Shown: positions 9,688 to 19,051, numbered from the stretch's first letter. The stretch: 64,000 bases of DNA from Marinobacter sp. (GCF_014859525.1 NZ_JACUUB010000004.1:34947-98946), one strand, 5' to 3'. Numbers and translations are program-made. Notes: generated from the letters alone by a model not told the origin.

Positions 9688-10461
9688 CTATCGCTGCCAG
9701 GCGAACTGCCGTTTTTCCAGCGCCTGGGCATTCGGTCCCCAGGATTGTTCGGTCACCCGAATCTGGCCCTGGTCAGAGACTGTTACGATGGTGGTTGCCC
9801 GGGTGCCATAATGATCATCTACGATAAAAGGTGCTGACAGAAAACGTTCAGTTTCAATGCCTACACCTGTGTCCGGCAGTCGATTGTCGGGGGCGGGTGT
9901 GCTGTCTTGCAGCAGCGTTAGTAGTTGGGCGTGCAGTAGCTCGGCATCGTGGCGTGCAGCGCTCACACAGTCGCTCATTGCTGTGCGAAGGCGCAGCAGT
10001 TTAGGCCAGGGTGTTTGCAGTAGATGGTTGCTAAGGCCGTAAGTGCCCCGGTAAATGGAGCGCCCCGGGTGGGCGTCCCGATTGCTGTAATACCAGCCTC
10101 CGGCGGCTGAGAGTGCCACCAGATTGAAACCAGAGTAACGGGCCGGATCGGCGCTTAGCCGGGCTTGCAAAGCCTGCCTGCTCTGGCTCAGCGCAGCCAG
10201 TGGCAACTCGCCACGGCTGTGGCGCCCGGTCTCCGAACTGCCTTCACGGACATTGGTAACGGCCGTTACCTGCCCATCCGGTCCAATGGCTAACCAGGTG
10301 CCGCCGGATTCCATATCCCGCCCTGCAAGAACCTGCCCGTCACCGTCAGGCTGCCACCAGTCCATGGCGGCAGTCGGGCGCCGGAAAAACTCATCGCGAT
10401 TGGCGGCGACGACGAGGGGGAAGCGAGGATTCTGGCCGATGGCAAAAGCAATAAGGCACAT
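9688..10461 (-). CDS. NRDE (TANGO2-family) protein
   Basis: The 257-residue protein begins MCLIAFAIG and carries the diagnostic ANRDEF segment at about residues 20-25. This is the NRDE/TANGO2 family, found in bacteria and mitochondria, with a proposed Ntn-hydrolase-like fold and an initial Cys at position 2. Its biochemical role is not firmly known. The open frame extends to 10554, but the Met-Cys start at 10461 matches the family and has AAAGGA upstream. It is divergent from the TauE-like permease gene and lies upstream of, and in the same direction as, xseB. Confidence 0.85.
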   Translation of the reverse strand: MCLIAFAIGQNPRFPLVVAANRDEFFRRPTAAMDWWQPDGDGQVLAGRDMESGGTWLAIGPDGQVTAVTNVREGSSETGRHSRGELPLAALSQSRQALQARLSADPARYSGFNLVALSAAGGWYYSNRDAHPGRSIYRGTYGLSNHLLQTPWPKLLRLRTAMSDCVSAARHDAELLHAQLLTLLQDSTPAPDNRLPDTGVGIETERFLSAPFIVDDHYGTRATTIVTVSDQGQIRVTEQSWGPNAQALEKRQFAWQR

Positions 10462-10547
10462 GGTGAGCGAGCGTCCTTTGTGGATCTGAGGCTGCAGCGA
10501 TGAGCAACTATGCGTATCATACCAGCCTGACTTCTTGCCGGGATAGA

Positions 10548-11354
10548 ATGACAACCATGACCCTGATTGGTGTAATCATACTGTACCTTTTGCTTGGTGC
10601 GTTGGCTGGCACCATGGCGGGTCTGTTTGGTATCGGTGGCGGACTGGTGATTGTACCGGTGCTGATCTTTGCCTTCGGATTTCAGGGGTTCAGCCCCGAG
10701 ATCGCCGCGCACCTGGCGATTGGTACGTCTTTGGCCACCATTGTGTTTACCTCCATCAGTTCCATCCGCACCCATCATCTGCACGGTGCCGTGCGCTGGG
10801 GCCTGGTCCGGCCAATGACCTTCGGCATTGTGTTTGGTGCTATGGTTGGTGCCTGGACGGCCGCTCTGCTGAGCGGCCCGGCGTTGCAAACGATCATTGG
10901 TGTGTTTGTTATTCTGGTGGCGATCAAGATGCTGTTGGACGTCAACCCAAAGCCGGGGCGAGATGTGCCGGGTGCGGCGGGGCTTGGTGTGGCTGGCGGA
11001 CTGATTGGTTGGGTCTCCGCTATTTTTGGTATTGGCGGCGGTACGGTGTCGGTCCCGTATCTTACGTGGTGTAATGTGCGCATGCAGCAAGCCGTGGCGA
11101 CGTCTGCCGCCTTGGGTCTGCCCATTGCACTGGCAGGTGCCGCCGGCAATGCCTGGACTGGCTGGCAGCACCCTGAGTTGCCAGACCTGAGTATCGGTTT
11201 TATCTATCTACCCGCTCTTGTCGGCATTGTGGCCACCAGCGTCTTTTTTGCCCGCATTGGCGCGAAGCTGGCGCACCGGCTTGACGGTCGCCTGCTGAAA
11301 CGTATTTTTGCTATTGTGCTGATTATCATCGGCCTCCGTTTCCTGCTGAGTTGA
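10548..11354 (+). CDS. TauE/SafE-family membrane permease
   Basis: This is a hydrophobic protein of about 268 residues with roughly eight membrane segments and the two glycine-rich repeats typical of TauE/Saf[16 protein letters not shown] near the N-terminus and [15 protein letters not shown] in the second half. Family members export or import sulfite, sulfoacetate or related organic anions; the substrate here is unknown. The start could be the ATG at 10548 or one three codons later. lgt follows after 10 bases, so the two are probably co-transcribed, but nothing nearby concerns sulfur. Confidence 0.88.
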   Translation: MTTMTLIGVIILYLLLGALAGTMAGLFGIGGGLVIVPVLIFAFGFQGFSPEIAAHLAIGTSLATIVFTSISSIRTHHLHGAVRWGLVRPMTFGIVFGAMVGAWTAALLSGPALQTIIGVFVILVAIKMLLDVNPKPGRDVPGAAGLGVAGGLIGWVSAIFGIGGGTVSVPYLTWCNVRMQQAVATSAALGLPIALAGAAGNAWTGWQHPELPDLSIGFIYLPALVGIVATSVFFARIGAKLAHRLDGRLLKRIFAIVLIIIGLRFLLS

Positions 11355-11364
11355 GAGCGAATTC

Positions 11365-12153
11365 ATGTTGCAACACCCACAGTTTGACCCGGTGGCCATT
11401 GCCATCGGCCCCCTGCAGATACATTGGTACGGTTTAACCTACCTGTTTGGCTTTGCCGCTGGTTGGTGGTTGGGCCGGTTACGTAGCCGTAAACCGTGGT
11501 CTCCCTTGAATGAAGAACAGATAGGTGACCTGCTGTTTTACATGGCGCTGGGGGTTATCCTGGGCGGCCGTTTTGGTTACGTGCTGTTCTATAATTTTGA
11601 CAGTTTTCTGGCAGACCCGCTCTGGTTACTGCGGGTCTGGGAAGGGGGCATGTCGTTCCATGGTGGATTGCTGGGCGTAATGCTTGGCATGTGGTGGTTC
11701 GGACGAAAAAGCAGTGCCGGTTTCTGGAAAGTCGCGGACTTCGTCGCGCCCCTGGTGCCGGTGGGTCTCGGGGCTGGCCGGATCGGCAACTTTATTAATG
11801 GTGAGTTGTGGGGTAAGCCGACCGACGTATCCTGGGGCATGGTTTTTCCGCAAGCCCAGGACGGTCTTGCCCGGCACCCATCCCAGCTTTACCAATTTGC
11901 GTTGGAAGGCGTGGTTCTGTTTGTCATTCTTTGGTGGTTCTCGTCCAAGCCCCGGCCACGCATGGCGGTTTCCGGGCTGTTCCTGGTGTGTTACGGCTCA
12001 TTCCGCTTCGTTACCGAGTTTATGCGACAGCCTGACCCACAACTGGGTTACCTGGCCTTTGACTGGCTTACCATGGGGCAGGTGTTATCTCTGCCCATGG
12101 TCATTGCCGGCGCGGCTTTGCTGGCGATTGCTTATCGGAGAAACGCAGCATGA
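11365..12153 (+). CDS. lgt: Prolipoprotein diacylglyceryl transferase Lgt
   Basis: Lgt transfers diacylglycerol from phosphatidylglycerol to the lipobox cysteine of prolipoproteins, the first step of lipoprotein maturation in the inner membrane. The 262-residue polytopic protein has the SFHGGLLG segment and the Lgt signature [13 protein letters not shown]. The stop codon overlaps the thyA start as ATGA, an arrangement conserved in many Gammaproteobacteria. RlpA in this window carries a lipobox and would be a substrate. Confidence 0.97.
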   Translation: MLQHPQFDPVAIAIGPLQIHWYGLTYLFGFAAGWWLGRLRSRKPWSPLNEEQIGDLLFYMALGVILGGRFGYVLFYNFDSFLADPLWLLRVWEGGMSFHGGLLGVMLGMWWFGRKSSAGFWKVADFVAPLVPVGLGAGRIGNFINGELWGKPTDVSWGMVFPQAQDGLARHPSQLYQFALEGVVLFVILWWFSSKPRPRMAVSGLFLVCYGSFRFVTEFMRQPDPQLGYLAFDWLTMGQVLSLPMVIAGAALLAIAYRRNAA

Positions 12154-12989
12154 AAGCCTACCTCGATCTGATGCGTGACGTTGTTGACAATGGGTTCAAC
12201 AAAGGTGATCGCACCGGCGTAGGCACTCGCTCGGTGTTCGGCCGCCAGATTCGCTTTAACCTGCAGGATGGATTTCCGCTGGTGACCACCAAGAAGGTTC
12301 ATCTGCGCAGCATCATCTGCGAGCTTCTCTGGTTTCTGAACGGTTCCACTGACAACAACTGGCTGAAGGAACGCAAGGTGTCGATCTGGAACGAGTGGGC
12401 TCTGGACAACGGCGACCTGGGGCCCATCTATGGCAAGCAGTGGCGCAGCTGGCAGTGCTACGATGGACGGGTTGTCGACCAGATCAGCGAGGTGATTGAG
12501 CAGATCCGCGCCAAGCCCAACTCCCGGCGTCTGATTGTGTCTGCCTGGAATCCGGCAGAGTTGCCGGATGAGTCCATCGGTCCCCAGGACAATGTGCGAG
12601 AGGGCCGTATGGCGCTGGCGCCTTGCCATTGTCTGTTCCAGTTCTATGTGATTGACGGCAAACTGTCTTGCCAGCTTTATCAGCGCAGTGCAGATCTGTT
12701 CCTGGGTGTGCCCTTCAACATTGCGTCATACGCGCTGCTGACTCACATGATCGCTCAGCAGTGCGATCTGGAGGTAGGTGAGTTTGTGCATACCTTTGGT
12801 GATTGCCATCTTTACCAGAACCACCTGACCGACGACATCGTGTTCGAACAGTTGAAGCGCGAGCCCGGGGCGCTGCCCAGGCTGCTGATCAAGCGTAAGC
12901 CTGCGACTATCTTCGAGTACGACCTGGAGGATTTCGAATTTGAGGGGTATGACCCTTATCCTGGCATCAAAGCCCCTATAGCCATCTGA
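12150..12989 (+). CDS. thyA: Thymidylate synthase ThyA
   Basis: ThyA methylates dUMP to dTMP with methylene-tetrahydrofolate, producing dihydrofolate for FolA to recycle. The catalytic Cys159 is in [12 protein letters not shown], and [20 protein letters not shown] and [17 protein letters not shown] are intact. At 279 residues it is longer than the 264-residue E. coli enzyme; the extra stretch of about 13 residues ([14 protein letters not shown]) lies just before the active-site loop. folA follows after 45 bases, so enzyme and cofactor-recycling partner are neighbours. Confidence 0.97.
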   Translation: MKAYLDLMRDVVDNGFNKGDRTGVGTRSVFGRQIRFNLQDGFPLVTTKKVHLRSIICELLWFLNGSTDNNWLKERKVSIWNEWALDNGDLGPIYGKQWRSWQCYDGRVVDQISEVIEQIRAKPNSRRLIVSAWNPAELPDESIGPQDNVREGRMALAPCHCLFQFYVIDGKLSCQLYQRSADLFLGVPFNIASYALLTHMIAQQCDLEVGEFVHTFGDCHLYQNHLTDDIVFEQLKREPGALPRLLIKRKPATIFEYDLEDFEFEGYDPYPGIKAPIAI

Positions 12990-13034
12990 CTCCCACCGCT
13001 CGCTAACTCCCAATCCTGAGGACAACAAGCAATC

Positions 13035-13550
13035 ATGAGAAAAGCACTGATCGTGGCGATGGCCAGGAACCGGGTTATTGGCCGGGATAATAAACTGCCG
13101 TGGTATCTGCCCGGAGACCTGCGTTACTTCAAACAGGCGACCATGGGTAAGCCCATTATTATGGGGCGTAAAACCTGGGAGTCCATTGGTCGGCCTTTGC
13201 CGGGGCGGATGAACGTGGTGATTTCCCGCAATCCGAATTGGCAGGCGCCTGCCGGAACCGTTGCTGCTGAATCCTTGGATGCCGCACTGGTTAAAGCCAA
13301 AGCTCAGGCGGAACTGGAAGGTGGTGAAGAGGTGATGATTATTGGTGGTGGCCAGATCTACGCTGAAGCACTGCCAATGGTCGACCGGATCTACATTACC
13401 CAGGTGCACGCCGAGGTGGATGGGGATGCCTGGTTTCCGGAAGTAAACTGGGATGAGTGGGACGAAATCGGACGCGAAGACTTCTGCGCGTCCGATAATA
13501 ATCCGTACGATTACAGCTTTGTCGTTTATCAGCGTAACCGGTCTAGCTGA
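13035..13550 (+). CDS. folA: Dihydrofolate reductase FolA
   Basis: FolA reduces dihydrofolate to tetrahydrofolate with NADPH and is the trimethoprim target. The 171-residue protein starts MRKALIVAMARNRVIG. The substrate-binding acid is Asp28 in LPWYLPGDLRYF, and the cofactor segments IMGRKTWESIGRPLPGR and IIGGGQIYAEALP are present. The ATG follows TGAGGACAAC. Its stop codon sits inside a perfect 11-base-pair inverted repeat that separates it from the convergent helicase gene. Confidence 0.97.
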   Translation: MRKALIVAMARNRVIGRDNKLPWYLPGDLRYFKQATMGKPIIMGRKTWESIGRPLPGRMNVVISRNPNWQAPAGTVAAESLDAALVKAKAQAELEGGEEVMIIGGGQIYAEALPMVDRIYITQVHAEVDGDAWFPEVNWDEWDEIGREDFCASDNNPYDYSFVVYQRNRSS

Positions 13551-13560
13551 CCGGTTACGC
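13532..13560. repeat. Perfect inverted repeat over the folA stop codon
   Basis: GCGTAACCGGT (13532-13542) and ACCGGTTACGC (13550-13560) form an 11-bp stem with a 7-base loop. The stem includes the last folA codons and the TGA. No T-run follows on either strand, so it could be a terminator of the hairpin-only kind or an mRNA 3'-end protector between convergent genes. Confidence 0.55.
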
Positions 13561-13571
13561 TGCAGGGCCGA

Positions 13572-15083
13572 TCAGCGCGGGGCGCGCTTTGGGCCACCTT
13601 TGCCGGCAGGCTTACCCTTGGGGCCATCCTTACGGAAGCCGGGCTTGCCGCCTTCTTTGCGGAAGGTTTTGCCGGGGCCACCCTTGCGGAAATTGCCTTT
13701 GCCCGAGGGCGGACCTTTACGGTCGCGACGCGGGGCCGATGCAGACACTTCCGGCAACGCCTCTGGTTGCTTCAGCGGCAGAGAATCTGGCTGTGACGCC
13801 TCCATCCAGCAGGCCAGAGCGCCAGCTACCATGGTGATATCCATATCGTTGCGCTCGGCGATGTCATCCAGCAAGGCAATCGCCTTGGCGGCACGGGGAT
13901 CGTCTGCGAAACTCAACAGCTGAGATTCGAACTGCTCAACCCGCATCTGCTGCAGCTCCGCCGGTGACGGCAACTGGTAAGGCTCCATCGGCGAATTGGT
14001 GGCTCGCTCCAGCGTGCGCAGCCAGCTGCGCTCGCGGGGCGTGACCAGCAGGATTGCCTTGCCAGCGCGGCCAGCACGACCGGTACGACCAACACGGTGA
14101 ATATAGGCTTCGGTATCGTAGGGCACATCGTAGTTGATAACGTGACTGATCCGTGACACGTCGAGGCCGCGGGCAGCGACGTCGGTCGCGATGATGATGT
14201 CTTTCTTGCCGCGCTTCAGATCTTCAACGGTCTGTTCACGCTGACGTTGGTTCAGGTCGCCGCTCAGGGGAGCCACCGAATGACCGCGGGCCGACAGCTT
14301 TTCCGCCAGCAACGCGGTTTCTGCCTTAGTGCGCACGAAAATGATTGCGCCGTCGAACGGCTCCACTTCCAGAATCCGGGTAAGGGCATCGAGTTTGCGT
14401 TCGGCATAAACCGGCAGCACAAACTGGGAAATCCGTTCAACCGTGCGGGTTTCGCTTTCGATGCGCACTTCCGTGGCATTTTTCAGATAGGTCTGGGCGA
14501 CCTTCCTGATCTGTGCCGGCATGGTGGCCGAGAACAGGGCGCGCTGGCAGTTGGGTGGCGTCTTGGCGAGAATCGCCTCAACATCGTCGATAAAACCCAT
14601 GCGCAGCATTTCGTCGGCTTCATCCAGCACCAGGGCGCGGAGATTGTCGAGCTTCAAGGTGCTTTTGCGCAGGTGATCAAGCAGTCGTCCTGGCGTGCCC
14701 ACAATAACCTGGGCGCCGCGCTTGAGGCCGCGGATCTGTGGAGAGAAATCCTGACCGCCATAAATTGGTAGCACGTGAAAGTTCTTGAACTTGCTGGCGT
14801 AAGTGGTGAACGCTTCAGCTACCTGAATCGCCAGCTCCCGGGTGGGAGTCAGGACCAGAATCTGGGGCTCTGCGACATTGGCATCGATGCGGCTCAGCAA
14901 CGGCAGCGCAAAAGCAGCGGTTTTACCGGTACCGGTTTGAGCAACGCCCAGTAAATGATTGCCGGCCAACAGGGCTGGAATGGATTGTGCCTGGATCGGC
15001 GACGGAGTTTCATAGCCAACAGCGGCAACGGCTTCCAGTACAGCTGGATCCAGCCCCAATTCGGCAAAAGACAATTCTGACAT
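13572..15083 (-). CDS. DEAD-box ATP-dependent RNA helicase
   Basis: The 503-residue helicase has the whole motif set in order: Q motif (YETPSPIQAQSIP), AQTGTGKT, PTRELAIQ, DEAD at about residue 154, SAT, FVRTKAE, ATDVAARGLD and HRVGRTGRAGR. It resembles the DeaD/CsdA and RhlE group used in ribosome assembly and RNA decay. It lacks the recognisable RNA-binding domain of full-length DeaD and ends in a basic low-complexity tail of about 50 residues with repeated FRK-(G/E/D)-G units. Which paralogue it matches cannot be decided by eye. It is monocistronic and convergent with folA. Confidence 0.93.
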   Translation of the reverse strand: MSELSFAELGLDPAVLEAVAAVGYETPSPIQAQSIPALLAGNHLLGVAQTGTGKTAAFALPLLSRIDANVAEPQILVLTPTRELAIQVAEAFTTYASKFKNFHVLPIYGGQDFSPQIRGLKRGAQVIVGTPGRLLDHLRKSTLKLDNLRALVLDEADEMLRMGFIDDVEAILAKTPPNCQRALFSATMPAQIRKVAQTYLKNATEVRIESETRTVERISQFVLPVYAERKLDALTRILEVEPFDGAIIFVRTKAETALLAEKLSARGHSVAPLSGDLNQRQREQTVEDLKRGKKDIIIATDVAARGLDVSRISHVINYDVPYDTEAYIHRVGRTGRAGRAGKAILLVTPRERSWLRTLERATNSPMEPYQLPSPAELQQMRVEQFESQLLSFADDPRAAKAIALLDDIAERNDMDITMVAGALACWMEASQPDSLPLKQPEALPEVSASAPRRDRKGPPSGKGNFRKGGPGKTFRKEGGKPGFRKDGPKGKPAGKGGPKRAPR

Positions 15084-15292
15084 GAATGTACTCGGTATTC
15101 GAAGGGTATAGCATCACAAAACGTAATGCATGATTTTGAGACATTGTAGTCGGTTTGGGGAGTTTTTAACACGCCTAATGCCAATATTAAGGATAGGTAG
15201 TTGCCGGGCGGGGCCATTTTCGGCAGTTGCCAGCGTTCTGGAACTGGGGCAATCTGTAACGTTTGCAGGCTAACCAACAGGATTTAAGAGTT

Positions 15293-16081
15293 ATGACGTT
15301 TGATGAGCTTTTGGGAGCGGTGCGCCAGAACGGTGAGGTGACTATTCCTCCGAGTTGGGGGCAGGGTCGGGCCAGCTTTGGTGGTTTGGTTGCGGCATTG
15401 GCGTTTGATGTAATGGCGTCCAGAGTTGCAGATGGTCGGCCCATGCGGGCTTTGCAAGTGTCGTTTGTGGGGCCTGTAGAGGCGGATGTGCCTGCTGTGT
15501 TCGAGGCGGATGTGTTGCGAGAGGGAAAGGCGGTATCTCAGGTGCAAGGTCGTATCCTGCAAAACGGCGAGCCCCGGCTGGTGTGTATGGCCAGCTTTGG
15601 CGGTGACCGGGAGTCTGCGGTACAGGTGGCGCCGACACCGGCCCCGGAAGCCTTACCGGTGGATCGGTGTCAGGAACTGCAATACATTCCACGGGTAACA
15701 CCTGAATTTACTCAACATATTGAAATGCGCTGGGCCTTCGGTGGTATGCCGTTCTCGGGCAAGGGCGGGCGTGAAATGGGGGGGTGGATGCAGTTCAGGC
15801 AAGCCCCGGTTGCTCTGACCGACGCCCACATTGTCGCGCTTGTGGATGCCTGGCCCCCGGCAGTACTGCCGCATTTGAAGGCTCCGGCTCCTGCCAGTTC
15901 ACTCAGTTGGGCGCTTGAGGTTGTTCATCCAAGGCCTGCGATGGCACCGGGTGAGTGGCTTCTATACCGAGCCACCATTGATCAGGCTGGCGCGGGCTAC
16001 GGCCATACTCATGCGGGCATCTGGACCCAACGAGGTGAACTGGTAGCCCTGAGCCGTCAAACCGTGACGGTATTTGGTTAA
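15293..16081 (+). CDS. Acyl-CoA thioesterase family protein (TesB-like double hotdog)
   Basis: This 262-residue protein matches the thioesterase-like/TesB family: an N-terminal hotdog with GQGRASFGGLVAALAFDVM and VSFVGPVEADVP, and a C-terminal hotdog with ALEVVHPRPAMAPGEWLLY, AGAGYGHTHAGIW and QRGELVALSRQTV. Members hydrolyse acyl-CoA to fatty acid and CoA. Chain-length preference is unknown. The ATG at 15293 follows TTAAGAG and is preferred over an in-frame start at 15263. It is divergent from the helicase and converges on the dehalogenase-like gene 13 bases away. The wider set of lipid genes (acyl-CoA dehydrogenase at 43.6 kb) is not linked to it. Confidence 0.85.
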   Translation: MTFDELLGAVRQNGEVTIPPSWGQGRASFGGLVAALAFDVMASRVADGRPMRALQVSFVGPVEADVPAVFEADVLREGKAVSQVQGRILQNGEPRLVCMASFGGDRESAVQVAPTPAPEALPVDRCQELQYIPRVTPEFTQHIEMRWAFGGMPFSGKGGREMGGWMQFRQAPVALTDAHIVALVDAWPPAVLPHLKAPAPASSLSWALEVVHPRPAMAPGEWLLYRATIDQAGAGYGHTHAGIWTQRGELVALSRQTVTVFG

Positions 16082-16094
16082 CCCATGGAGGTTG

Positions 16095-16994
16095 TCAGGC
16101 GGCTATTTCAGCTTTCAGGGCGTCGAGAATCACGCGGGCGAACTCTCGGGGGGAGTCTTCCTGGAGGAAGTGGCCGCCTCGCAAGGTGATGTGGGGCTGG
16201 CCCAAAGCGCCGGGAATGCGACGCTGCATGTGGCGATCACCACCCCGGGTGATTGGGTCGCCATTGCTGAAACAAGTGATAAACGGTTTGCGCCACTTTT
16301 CCAGCGTTCGCCAGGCTTCGCGGTTGGCGGCGCTTGCCGGGTCGTGCGGCGAAACCGGCACCAGCGCCGGGAACGCTCGGGCACCGGCTTTGAATTCGGC
16401 ATTCGGGAAGGGCGCCTCGTAGGCGGCCATTTCATTGGCGCTCAGGGTGCGTTCGGTGCCCAGCTGAATGATCCGGGCCACCGGGAACCAGGGGCTGTGG
16501 CAGGCGAAGGCTTTCCAGGCCCGGAACACCGCAGGCGCGGGCAGATCCCCGGTGGGTAGCATGCCGTTGCCAACGATGATTCTGCTGAAGCGTCGATGAT
16601 GCTCTGCGGCCAACCTGAGCCCAAGCAACGATCCCCAATTCTGGCAAACCAGTGTGATATTCTGGAGCTCCAGAGCGTCGATCCAGCGAGTCAGCCAGGT
16701 CATATGATTGTCGTAGCTGTAATCGGTCACATCGGCCGGTTTGTCAGACTTTCCAAAGCCAATCAGGTCCGGCGCCAGCACCCGGTAGCCCGCACTGGCC
16801 ACCGTCGGGATCATATGACGGTACAGGTAAGACCAGGAGGGTTCGCCATGCAACATGATAACCGGGGCCGCGTTGCGGGGGCCTTCATCGACGAAGTGCA
16901 TCCGCAGGCCGGGCCCGACGTCCTGATAGTTTGCTTTGAAGGGGTAATCCGGAAGGCCTGTGAAGCGGGCTTCGTCGGTTCTCAGAATACGCAT
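16095..16994 (-). CDS. Haloalkane dehalogenase family alpha/beta hydrolase with Asn at the nucleophile position
   Basis: The 299-residue protein follows the haloalkane dehalogenase subfamily I pattern closely: the oxyanion segment HGEPSWSYLYRHMIP at 49-63, the cap region with AYEAPFPNAEFKAGARAFPAL, a candidate acid Asp246 (NGDPI) and catalytic His275 (RGGHFLQED). The nucleophile elbow reads CQNWGSLLGLR, so residue 119 is Asn (codon AAT on the minus strand, + coordinates 16638-16640) where the family has Asp; the halide-binding Trp120 is kept. Without post-translational deamidation a hydrolytic dehalogenase reaction is not expected. The frame is otherwise intact. The start MRILRTDEARF is chosen over an ATG-like codon at 17042. 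A sequencing error cannot be excluded. Confidence 0.85.
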   Translation of the reverse strand: MRILRTDEARFTGLPDYPFKANYQDVGPGLRMHFVDEGPRNAAPVIMLHGEPSWSYLYRHMIPTVASAGYRVLAPDLIGFGKSDKPADVTDYSYDNHMTWLTRWIDALELQNITLVCQNWGSLLGLRLAAEHHRRFSRIIVGNGMLPTGDLPAPAVFRAWKAFACHSPWFPVARIIQLGTERTLSANEMAAYEAPFPNAEFKAGARAFPALVPVSPHDPASAANREAWRTLEKWRKPFITCFSNGDPITRGGDRHMQRRIPGALGQPHITLRGGHFLQEDSPREFARVILDALKAEIAA

Positions 16995-17116
16995 GCCATC
17001 GACTGTCCTGACTGATTGGTTGCGTGACTGTCGTAACAACAATCTTCAGAAGTCAGAATAAATCAGATCGAAGATTTGTGTGTTTGAGTTGCGTAACAGT
17101 GCGTTGCCAGTTTGAA

Positions 17117-17365
17117 TCAGGATGCGATTCCAAAGACGCGCTCAGGGTTTTCAACCCGGGCCAAGGCGTCGTCACAGCAGTTTACGGCACCGCAGTCGTC
17201 GGCAGAGCACAGGCCGATGGTATTGCACTGAATATCCAGGTAGTTGTCACCCTGATTGCCGAAAATCCGGTTACGGGAAAGGGTAGACTGGCAGTGTCCA
17301 CACAGCAGTGTGGGTAGCGCGCTGCCCTGCGCAAGAATGGCGTGGTAGTGGGTGTTGTCTGTCAT
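17117..17365 (-). CDS. Small cysteine-rich protein of unknown function
   Basis: I do not recognise this 82-residue protein. A consensus AGGAGG lies five bases before its ATG, which supports translation. It has seven cysteines: a CxxC pair (Cys22, Cys25) and a cluster at 47, 53, 58, 63 and 64, in IQCNTIGLCSADDCGAVNCC. This suggests a metal- or Fe-S-binding protein, but no family is assigned. No signal peptide is visible. It lies between the dehalogenase-like gene and another short unknown, all on the minus strand. Confidence 0.7.
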   Translation of the reverse strand: MTDNTHYHAILAQGSALPTLLCGHCQSTLSRNRIFGNQGDNYLDIQCNTIGLCSADDCGAVNCCDDALARVENPERVFGIAS

Positions 17366-17460
17366 AAATTCCTCCTGATACCACGAATATGGCGGCTAAA
17401 TGTGACGTTTCAAAGTCTCTGCCGTGGCTTTTTGAATTTTAAGTTCAGGGGGTATACGTA

Positions 17461-17811
17461 TCAGGCATCAGGATCGACCACGGGGCGGCGGTTTGAGCGT
17501 TTGTCTTCCCAGTCCAGATTTTTGGGGTCATACCAGCCGAGCTTTTCCAGAACTTTTTGGCGAGTGAATCGGGAGAGGGTGGGCCACAGTTCCTGGAAGT
17601 CTTCGAGGCCTTTGTCACGATGCCGTTGTTGTTTGCTGCGCAGGCGATTGAGAATGCGCGGCAAATGCAAGGCTTCGCCGAGCTGGCCCGGAACGAGAAC
17701 CTCTTGTCCCATCACTTTGCGGCGGTGTGTGCGAGCAGCCAGAACCTTCTGAAGTTCTGCTGCTGCCTCAAGGGCGGTTTCAACCGTAAATGTATCTGAA
17801 TCCAACAACAT
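17461..17811 (-). CDS. Conserved-looking hypothetical protein, charged
   Basis: This 116-residue protein is not recognised. It is highly charged and probably mostly helical, with VETALEAAAELQKVLAARTH at the N-terminus, a basic middle RILNRLRSKQQRHRDKGLED and a C-terminal FTRQKVLEKLGWYDPKNLDW. No membrane segment or signal peptide is present. The ATG at 17811 has a weak ACAGG upstream. The basic stretch could bind nucleic acid, but that is speculation. It is divergent from the AI-2E family gene, with 129 bases between. Confidence 0.65.
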   Translation of the reverse strand: MLLDSDTFTVETALEAAAELQKVLAARTHRRKVMGQEVLVPGQLGEALHLPRILNRLRSKQQRHRDKGLEDFQELWPTLSRFTRQKVLEKLGWYDPKNLDWEDKRSNRRPVVDPDA

Positions 17812-17940
17812 AACCTGTAATTGGCTGATCGTTAGCCTGCCACTATATCCTGAAGTTGGCTACAGTGGCCACGCTGTCGTGTTAGGCTGTTTTTCCGCAA
17901 CAATTGCATCGTCGATAGACGCTGATCGCATCGGGATTTA

Positions 17941-19038
17941 ATGATTATGTACGCAAAACTTGAGACAAGGACTTTTCTGGCGATGCTGGTGGGCGTTTCC
18001 ATTGCCTTTGCGTTGTTGATGAAACCATTTTTTGGGCCAATATTCTGGGCAATCGCGATCGCACTGATCTTCTATCCGGTGCAGCAATGGCTAACCCGAA
18101 CGCTTGGCCCCAGGCGAAACCTCAATGCCATCATCACGCTGCTTATTTGCGTCATCATCGTTGTGATTCCTGTGTTGGGTCTGGGCGCGGCTCTCATTAC
18201 AGAGGGCGTTGGCCTGTACCAGAAGATCCAGAGCGGCGATATTCGCCCGGGTGAGTACATCGATCAGATTAATCAGTCATTTCCTGCGATTCAGGCATTT
18301 CTCGGGCAGTTTGATGTCAATTTTTCGGAATTTCGTGACCGCGCGGTTAACGCCTTTTTGGGCGGAAGCCAGTTTCTTGCCAAGCAGGCGCTTGGCATAG
18401 GCCAGAATACGTTTCAGTTTTTCCTCGGCTTGGCGTTGATGGTCTACCTGGCGTTCTTTTTGATCAGAGATGGTCAGCAGTTAGTGGAGCTGCTTATCAA
18501 AGCGTTGCCGCTGGGGGATGAGCGCGAGCGACTGCTGTTCGCCAAGTTTGCTGAAGTTACCCGTGCAACCGTAAAAGGTAACTTGCTGATTGCCATCATT
18601 CAGGGTGCCCTGGGTGGCCTGATTTTCTGGATACTGGGTGTCAAGGGGGCGCTGCTGTGGGGCGTGGTAATGGCCATTTTCTCTCTGTTGCCGGCGGTTG
18701 GTGCCTCCATTGTCTGGGTGCCGTTGGCCGTTTACCTTGCCGCCGTTGGCGATGTAGTGCCTGCCGTAATCCTGTCGGTTTACGGTATGGTGATTATTGG
18801 CCTGGCAGATAATGTGCTGCGCCCGATTTTGGTGGGCCGTGATACCAAAATGCCGGATTATCTGGTGCTGTTATCCACCTTTGGTGGCCTTGTCATGTTC
18901 GGCATCAACGGCTTTGTGATGGGGCCGCTGGTGGCCGCACTGTTTATGGCGTTCTGGGGGATATTCATTCGGGAGTTCAGTGAGGAAGCCCAGTCTGACG
19001 CCACGGAAACTGCACCAGATTCAGAACAGCGAGATTAG
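17941..19038 (+). CDS. AI-2E family transporter (PerM/YdiK-like membrane protein)
   Basis: The 365-residue polytopic protein fits the AI-2E transporter family. It has two pairs of N-terminal membrane helices, a soluble stretch of about 80 residues, then four or more helices with the family's KGALLWGVVMAIFSLLPAVG and DNVLRPILVGRDTKMPDYLV segments. Members include autoinducer-2 exporters and sodium/proton antiporters, so the substrate is not predictable. The start could be the ATG at 17941 or two codons later. A strong terminator lies 13 bases past the stop. Confidence 0.88.
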   Translation: MIMYAKLETRTFLAMLVGVSIAFALLMKPFFGPIFWAIAIALIFYPVQQWLTRTLGPRRNLNAIITLLICVIIVVIPVLGLGAALITEGVGLYQKIQSGDIRPGEYIDQINQSFPAIQAFLGQFDVNFSEFRDRAVNAFLGGSQFLAKQALGIGQNTFQFFLGLALMVYLAFFLIRDGQQLVELLIKALPLGDERERLLFAKFAEVTRATVKGNLLIAIIQGALGGLIFWILGVKGALLWGVVMAIFSLLPAVGASIVWVPLAVYLAAVGDVVPAVILSVYGMVIIGLADNVLRPILVGRDTKMPDYLVLLSTFGGLVMFGINGFVMGPLVAALFMAFWGIFIREFSEEAQSDATETAPDSEQRD

Positions 19039-19051
19039 ACCGGATCATAAC

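Noticed and set aside
17941..19038. Quorum-sensing exporter (AI-2) as a firm call
   Set aside because: The family name is historical, members have other substrates, and no lux gene is nearby.
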